Source: Aphelocoma coerulescens
Taxonomy: Eukaryota; Chordata; Aves; Passeriformes; Corvidae
Assembly (NCBI RefSeq): GCF_041296385.1
Contig: NW_027184085.1
Location: 9,233,301-9,297,300 of the forward strand
Length of the DNA stretch: 64,000 nt
Direction of reading: 5' to 3'
Every line of letters starts with the position of its first letter. The first letter of the stretch is position 1. The position numbers and the translations under genes are program-made. Of the stretch, positions 57,917 to 64,000 are shown piece by piece. Under the pieces are notes generated by a model. That model worked only from the letters and a program-made list of their open reading frames with translations. It was not told where the DNA came from and made no database searches.

Positions 57917-58869
57917 CAGCTGAGTGTGTAGTGTGATCTTTATGCTGCAAACCAGGCATGACGTTAGTCTGGGTAGTGCAGGCTGGAATAGGACCACACT
58001 AAACTGGGCTATAAGGATTCTGAGCCAGGATGTTGTCAGATTAAGGGGGGTGGGTTATTCAAATTTAGGCAGCTGAAGGCTGTGCCTCTGAGCTATGGCA
58101 ACTGTCTAGTAACCCACCAAAAGAGCCTGGACACTCCAAGAAGCAGTTCATCCCATCCTCGTAGGAGCACCTCCGACCAGTGTGTCACCTCACCCTCTGG
58201 AGACACCTCTTTTTCCCCACTGGTTTTAGTGAAGCCCAAAGTGTTTGTTTAGACCACACACCTACCTAAAGTGGGAGGAGAATTCTACCCTTCACGTTCT
58301 TAATTGTAGGTTTGATAAGAAACCTTGACACATGAGACGAATCCATCAATCCAGAGGTTTAGGAACCACCAATTCTAGGTAAGTGTAGCAAGCACAAAGC
58401 CAGAGGCAGTTTCCTCCCATCAACTGGTATCAAGTGACACTAATAACACACTGTTTTGGCAGAAACGAATACAGAATATACAGGTCACCTTCCTGAGCTA
58501 CAGATCTGAGACCTAAAATTGGCATCAATTGGACAGGTCCATTGAGAAGTATTTAACTATTTTTTTTGTATCAGCTCAGAGCTGGCTTACACCATATTTA
58601 GAGTGTAATATTAACCTCACACGAGGTGCTCCTTCCTTGGGCATCACTGCTGCTCCTTGTAATAAGCATTCTTCTGCTGCAAACCCTGAGAAATTCCACA
58701 TGCAGGCCGGCAAACTTGAAATGAAGGCAGGGAGCTGTACCTCAGGAGGCGGTCATTCTTGGAATGTTCACAATAGATATTCAGCTCACTGCTGTACGAA
58801 AGAGACTGAATGATATCTTTGAATCTTTCAGAAGCAAGACAGTAGGCAGGAACCAGAAGATTGCTGCTG

Positions 58870-58985
58870 GCTTCTTATTGATATCGCGTCCAATTCTGTG
58901 TTTCCGCCTTCCAAAAAGACCTTTAGTTAATTAGAAGAGGATAAGAAAACTGCTGCCATAATGACTTGATGCTGGGGAAGGTTGT
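58870..58985. promoter_or_regulatory. Possible conserved non-coding block
   Basis: CTTATTGATATCGCGTCCAA, TTTAGTTAATTAGAAG and GCCATAATGACTTG combine homeodomain-like words with retained CpGs in repeat-free sequence. The call is based on texture only. Confidence 0.28.
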
Positions 58986-60032
58986 CTTCTAGTGAGGAAT
59001 TCACTTATGTTATTTATCCAAGGGAAAATTAAGAGGCAATTGGATCATGGCCTATGGGTCTGGGCATTGAAAAACAGTCTAGAGAAATAAATGGGACTTT
59101 GATTTGCTGGGAAAAGACAGCTGAAAATCCAGTGGGGCAGCAGAAATGCAGTCACACTGGGAAAAAAGTGCAAAAAGTGAGTGGATAACAAGGCTTGGCA
59201 GGGTTTCCCTTACTCATCTTAAAGTCAAGGTTGGAGATGTGCCGTGGTGCACACAAGTATTGTGTGAACAGCACAGAAATTGGTGGGGTGGAACTCTGCT
59301 CTCCTTACTTCTGTTTGGTGTTTTGGATTCTTTAATTCCCAGGGCTACAAACAGCTGCCTTTTCTCACTGATAACAGATAAAACGTCTTTTTCACACACA
59401 GTAGTATGAGTTAGGGTTGTAGCAAATAGTCTGGCATTTCAGGCATCAGGGACAATGTCTGTTCTTTAAAAGACACTATTTAACTTCACTTACGTGTTTG
59501 TTTGGATGTTTCTTGGTGATCCATGCGAAGATATTCAGAGAAAAAGTAAAATAAAATGGACCAGAAACCAGACATGAAACATTTTGCTTTCAATCTGTTT
59601 TCTTCAAATTAAGAAAATTAGAAAATAAAAGGCCAGATTCTGCAGGATCCACCAGCAAAGCCCATTTTTAATGCTATGCAAACTAGGGGAAGGCTTCTAT
59701 TATTTCAGTAGTTTTTTTAGTGAGCTCTGCTTTAGTGATGGTGTTTCATAGTTCTCTAGCTGAAAAAAAAAAGGAAAGTAAGGATGATTTTTCCTTAGTT
59801 GATGACAGAGCTGCAGGAGGCTGCAGGCTGAAACCCAGGGCTGTGAGTGGGGCTCCTGGGGTGGGTCCAAGGCAAAGCCAGACCCTGACTCTGCTTCCAC
59901 GTTTTTAAAAGGCTTCAGAACAGCAAGACTGGAGGTTTGTTACATGAAGGCAATTTGCTCAAGGTAAAAAAGTAACGATCAAAAAAGTAACGGAGAGGTG
60001 GGACAAATAAATTGTGCAAACAACTTCATGAG

Positions 60033-60587
60033 TGTGCTGTGTTCGACTGGGATAGAGTTAATATTTTCCACAGTAGCTACTGTGGGGCTGTGCTATGGAT
60101 TTGGGCTGAAAACAGAGTTAATAACACAGGAAGGTTTTATTTATTGCTGAGCAGATCTTGCACAGAGTCAAGGACTTCTCTGCTTCTCACGCCACCCCAC
60201 CAGTGAGGGGGCTGGAGGCTGGGAGGGGACACGGATGGGGCAGCTGACCCAAAGTGACCGCAAGGACATTCTGTACCATACGGCAACATGCTCAGTATAT
60301 AAATCTGGAGGAAGAATCCAGGGGAAGGGGGAACATTTGGAGGAAGTTTTATTCCCAAGTAACCACGAGGCGTGATGGAGCCCTGCTTTCCGGGGGAGGG
60401 CTGAACATCTGCGGGCCCATGGAAATGGTGGTTGAATCCCTTGCTTGGTTTACTTATGAGGCTGTTTTATCTCAACCCATGAGTTTTCTCACTTTAACTC
60501 CTCTGATTCTCCACACCATCCCTACACAAGGGGAGTCAGCGAGTGGCTGCGTGGGGTCTAGCTGCTGTCTGGGGTTAAATCATGACA
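60033..60587 (+). mobile_element. Solo LTR, ERVL-type, 555 bp with exact 5-bp target duplication
   Basis: It starts TGTGCTGTGTTCGACTGGGA and continues TAGAGTTAAT, a start common to bird ERVL LTRs, and ends GGTTAAATCATGACA. It is flanked on both sides by ATGAG (60028-60032 and 60588-60592), an exact 5-bp target site duplication as expected for ERVL integrases. TATATAAA at 60296-60303 is a probable TATA box, and pentameric GGGGAG-rich sequence precedes it. No internal retroviral region adjoins, so it is a recombined solo LTR. An exact duplication and readable consensus suggest it is younger than the CR1 relics. Confidence 0.93.
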
Positions 60588-62994
60588 ATGAGGAATAAGT
60601 AGCATTTCTTTAATCCAGCAAAGGATGGTACCAGTCAGAACCAGCAGCTAGAATTCAATTGAGGCAGACGAAATTCAATTCAGAAGGAAAGCACAGGTTT
60701 TTCACTGTGAGACCGATTAACTGCTGAAACAAACAATGAAGGAAGCAGTGGTTTCCAGCCCTGCTCGTAGATCGGGCTGACATGCCATATGCAGTCACAG
60801 ATGGATCCAAAATGGGGTGAAACTGGGCTATGTGAAGTGAGGGAACATCTCCTGATGGTGGTAGTCAGGTGAAGCTCTGCTTTCCAAGTTATCAAGTTAT
60901 CACTGGCCAGACGGGATGACCATGTGGCCCATCTGCAGTTTCAGACACAGACTGGACTTGTTAACTAGGAACATGCAGAGACCTTTCAGCAGGCTCTGCT
61001 CAGCTACAGTTGCATAATGAAGTCCTTTAAGGAGGAACTGTTTCTGTTTAATTCTCTAATAGGGCTTCGTTAATGCCTTTATAGACCAAAAGACAAAGAG
61101 TAACCCAATCAAAGGTTCCGGGTGAAGAGAAAACAGCAAAAAATGAAAACCAGAATTTACTACACACCAGGAATGTGTGAGCCCATTCCCTGCAATGAAC
61201 AGAGATATAGTTTCTTCCTTGACTTACACGGACATTTAGTGCTGATTTGCATTTGAAAACATGTGCATAGAGAAGCAGAAGCCCACAGAGGTGTCAGCAC
61301 TCCCAAGGATCAGTCCTGGCTGGGGTGGAGTACATCCAGCCTGTTTTGCAGAGTACAGGGCTGTGGGTGTGAGGGTCTGGGTCACTGATGGTGCATCTGG
61401 AGGATGGAGTCTGAGAGGGCAAAAGAAACTGCAGTGTGATGCCACAACAAGGACAAGATGCAGCTCTGGCCATGCTCTGAGGACCCAATTTCTTATACTT
61501 TGCACTCCTGCAGGATGAGCCTGAGGTGGATGGCTCCACAGTTGCAGGTGATCCAGGAGGAAATGCACATACAACTACTGAGCCACCCCTCCTTCTACGA
61601 GCCTAAAACAAGAGGTGGAAGGACCATGTGAATGATCCCAAATTCCCCTGCACTTCTCTTGCTGGAAGGCAAAGGGTCACAGAGAGAGTCACGGGTACAT
61701 AGAGCCCTACAACCTCCATCTCCAACACCCCAGGAGAGGAACCCCTCCACTGTGCTTGTTCTTGACTCTCTTTCTTTACTGGCTGTGTCTGCTAGTGAGG
61801 AAGGGTGTCTGGCAGAGCCTGCAAAGAGAACCTTGCAGACAGTTTTCTCTGAGCTTATCTTCTCCTGGCAATCAGAGATGTACAGTCCCAGCTCTCTCCA
61901 AGACACACCATGGTCCCTATGTCTTGCCAGCCAACAAGGTCTGTTTCCTGGGAAAACAGACCTTTCTCTCACAGACAAAACCAAAGCAAAAATAAAATGC
62001 CCCCAATGGGAAATGTCTCCCTTGCAGTGAGATGTGGGACAAAATTTGCCACTGGAAAGGACCTCCTAGGCTGCTGCAGTCACTCATCCACAAGAGCCAA
62101 AGCCTCTAATCCCATTAAGAAACTTATCCTTCCTGATGGACAGAAAAGCTTTCTTCCATCAAACACCTATTCTGATGGAAATCTTTATACCAGAACTCTT
62201 TCTGTCTCACAAAGGGCCAGGGTGCAATCTAAGCCTTTGATGTTGTGTTTGCAGTATAATGAAAGGCATTAATTTGAATAGAATTATTGAAATGACATGT
62301 CTGTTTCTGCTATTAATAGAAAAGTCTTAAAACAATGAGCAGCAGAGATGGAGTCTATTGCAGTGAGCAGGAACAAAGGCAGAGCATTTTGCTCTGGTTG
62401 TATTACAGGAGCGGCCCCAGGTCTCTAATGTTCTGGGCTCTGCACACAGCAGAAAAACAAACCTTGCACGAGGCTATAAGAGTAAAACCTTCGGACCTGG
62501 GCTCTGTCTGCACATCTCTTACAGCTCAAAAGCTGCAGTGCATCAAAGAAAGCTGTGCAGAACAGATCCAAAACAAATCAGAGGTGATGGGTCTACATTT
62601 ACCTGGGCAGCTCCTTGCCAGAGGGTGCTATGGCTGCTAAAAGTTTATCTGGGTCCAAGGTGAGACTGAATGAATTCACAAAAGAGATATCCAATAAGAA
62701 TCAAGCCTATAATTCCCTAATATCTGTAGCATGGGAAGGATGCAGGAGGGGATGATCATACCTGCATGCCATGATATTATGCCGTCCTTACACTTGCACT
62801 TTTATGAGGATGCTGAGATATCTGGGCTTTAATCTGACTTAATAAAATTGTTCTGATAGTCTCGAGTTCTTCTGATCCCTGTATGTAAAGAAGTATTTGT
62901 ATTTTTATATCTGTGCAGCATTGCATAATAAGCTGACAATCATAGACCTAGGTGGATTCCTTGGTGAAAAAATGAAAACCCCAAACAACCCTTC
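60588..62994. other. Unique non-coding stretch with no recognised gene
   Basis: About 2.4 kb between the solo LTR and the provirus. No exon, RNA gene or transposon is recognised. Frames up to 132 codons (61632-62030 plus, 61595-61984 minus) overlap on opposite strands. Confidence 0.5.
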
Positions 62995-63931
62995 TGTTGG
63001 GGTTTTAGTTTAGTCCTAGTTTTTTTTTTTTTTTCTGTTAAAGGAATTTTTTCCCATAGCATGTTGCTAGGAGATAAATGGCCATACTTGAGAGGAGATA
63101 GCCATACTTAAGAAAGGACAAAAGGGCCCGTCCAGGCTTTTGTTTTCACCTGGCGGGCAGTTCAGTTCGCTCTCAGCGTCTGGAGAGAGAAGCCGCGGAG
63201 AGAGGAGCTGCTGGTTCCCGTTTTCGGCGTCTTTCCTTTCTGCTGGGAACAACACCGGGGATCCCAGGGCTGCTTTCCCTGCCCTGCTGGAGGCTGGGCT
63301 GCGGCCGCCCGCCCCGCTGCTGCTTCGAGCCTTCGCTACGCTGTAGCCGTGCTTACCCTGCCTGCCTGGAGCCCCGGGGGGTTCCCCTTTTGGATACATC
63401 TCGTCTGCCACCCGGGATTTGTGTTTGTGCCTGCCGCTCCAGCCTACCAGTCCAGCCTGCTGTTTCCGGGAACCGGGACCAGCTGCCCACCGGTTTGTGG
63501 AGCTCCTTTGTTCCATCCTTCCCCGGGATCCCAGGGCATCAGAGCAGCCGCGTGTTCCCCGAGCTCGCTCCGGAGCGCCCCCTGCAGCCGCGGGGGAACC
63601 ATCGCACCTGCCCTGCTCACCGGGAGCCGCCAGCGATCCCTGCCGGCTGCGAGCGGAACTGCACCCGAGGGGAAATAGCCTGACAGCCGAGAAGGCTGGG
63701 ACTGGGTTTGTGTTTGCTGTTACTGTCACAGTTGTTGCTGTTTTGTTTGACTAGTTATATATATACATCTATATATATATAGTAAAGAACTGTTATTCCT
63801 ATTTCCCACATCTTTGCCTAAAGACCCTTGATTTCAAAATTATAATAACTCAGAGGGAAAGGGGTTATCTCTGCCACTCCAAGGGAGGCTCCTGCCTTCC
63901 TTAGCAGACACCTGTCTTTCAAACCGAGACA
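62995..63931 (+). mobile_element. 5' LTR of an ERVK-type (betaretrovirus-like) provirus, about 937 bp
   Basis: The LTR begins TGTTGGGGTTTTAGTTTAG and ends CCGAGACA, with matching TGT...ACA ends, five bases before the primer-binding site. It has a T-run at about 63019-63034, an imperfect direct repeat at 63070-63113 and a strongly GC-rich, CpG-rich middle (about 63160-63690, including GCGGCCGC at 63301-63308). A long TATA-rich run lies at 63755-63781 (probable core promoter), followed by AGTAAA at 63781-63786 as a possible poly(A) signal. The left flank (CCCTTC, 62989-62994) cannot be compared with the right flank because the 3' LTR lies outside. Open frames inside (up to 220 codons on minus) come from low stop density in GC-rich DNA, not from genes. 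Confidence 0.88.
63755..63786 (+). promoter_or_regulatory. LTR core promoter region (TATA run) with possible poly(A) signal
   Basis: TTATATATATACATC and then TATATATATATAG form a TATA-rich run at the end of the GC-rich U3, followed immediately by AGTAAA. In retroviral LTRs the TATA box precedes R by about 25-30 bases. The exact R start cannot be set from sequence. Confidence 0.55.
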
Positions 63932-63936
63932 GATCT

Positions 63937-63954
63937 TGGCGCCCAACGTGGGGC
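63937..63954 (+). promoter_or_regulatory. Retroviral primer-binding site, tRNA-Lys (Lys-1,2 type)
   Basis: TGGCGCCCAACGTGGGGC is complementary to the 3' 18 bases of the vertebrate tRNA-Lys used by Mason-Pfizer-type betaretroviruses. It lies five bases (GATCT) after the LTR end. This fixes the orientation (+) and shows that a provirus, not a solo LTR, begins here. Confidence 0.95.
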
Positions 63955-64000
63955 CTGAGGGCATTAAGAGAGAGAGGTGAAAAAGGAATAACAGTTCCTG
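63955..64000 (+). mobile_element. Proviral leader, cut by the window end
   Basis: Purine-rich leader sequence follows the primer-binding site. GAGAGAGGTGAAAA around 63972-63982 contains an AG|GTGA match to a splice donor. AGGAATAACAGTTC at 63984-63997 is the exact reverse complement of 63787-63800 in the LTR. No gag start codon is reached before the window ends. Confidence 0.7.

Larger units (their letters stand above)
56931..60032. other. Unique non-coding stretch with no recognised gene
   Basis: About 3.1 kb. It includes a 216-codon plus frame at 57007-57657 with no recognisable motif, an AT repeat (57674-57711), a 13-bp hairpin (57886-57916) and a possible conserved block (58870-58985). 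Confidence 0.5.

Noticed and set aside
60033..60592. Full ERVL provirus
   Set aside because: Identical ATGAG duplications directly flank a single LTR, so the internal region is gone.
63067..63754. 220-codon minus frame and several plus frames at the right end
   Set aside because: They lie wholly inside the GC-rich U3 of an LTR, where stop codons are rare. LTR structure explains the region.
1..64000. CRISPR array, bacterial operon, tRNA or rRNA genes
   Set aside because: There are no regularly spaced identical repeats, no Shine-Dalgarno-linked gene runs, and no A-box/B-box pair or rRNA core seen on reading. The repeat content is that of a bird genome.

Overview
This window looks like non-coding nuclear DNA from a bird, probably a passerine. 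The evidence is the repeat content: several chicken-repeat-1 (CR1) LINE 3' ends with the typical avian terminal motif (ATTCTATGA-like), an ERVL-type solo LTR with the bird-typical GACTGGGATAGAGTTAAT start, and the 5' end of a betaretrovirus-like (ERVK-type) provirus with a tRNA-Lys primer-binding site. The passerine assignment is an inference from remembered LTR styles and was not tested. I recognise no host protein-coding exon, tRNA, rRNA or CRISPR array. The open frames are short, overlap on both strands and resemble no family I know, except the frames inside CR1 copies.

Layout. 1-355 is an avian CR1 3' end (+). About 2150-3600 is a long ancient CR1/L3-like element (-) that still shows reverse-transcriptase coding. 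3700-10586 is unique DNA with an 18-bp perfect inverted repeat at 9552-9603 and a 21-bp palindrome at 10236-10256. 10587-10870 and 18043-18575 are CR1 3' ends (-). 18576-29550 is mostly unique and holds the best candidates for conserved regulatory DNA (22255-22530 and 26735-26915) plus small tandem duplications. 29555-29880 is another ancient CR1 (-), followed by a GAAA-rich microsatellite. 30950-31140 has an AT-rich block and an RFX X-box-like site. 32215-32256 is a perfect 19-bp hairpin. 33420-34560 is an ancient CR1 (-), and 36523-36628 a CR1 tail (-). 36630-50391 is unique, with a few short repeats. 50392-50945 is a solo LTR (+). About 54950-55560 is an ancient CR1 (-). 55925-56930 is a CR1 composite (+) in which an avian-type segment runs into an older-type 3' end. 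60033-60587 is an ERVL-type solo LTR with an exact 5-bp target duplication. 62995-64000 is a 5' LTR, primer-binding site and leader; the provirus body lies to the right of the window.

How it fits together. Nothing here forms an operon or pathway. The window is best read as a gene desert or a large intron, with transposon fossils of at least three ages (ancient CR1, avian CR1, LTR elements) between blocks of unique sequence, some of which look like enhancers. I did not find a new multi-gene system. The most checkable oddities are the perfect inverted repeats, the CR1 composite and a 14-bp complementarity between the ERV LTR and its leader.
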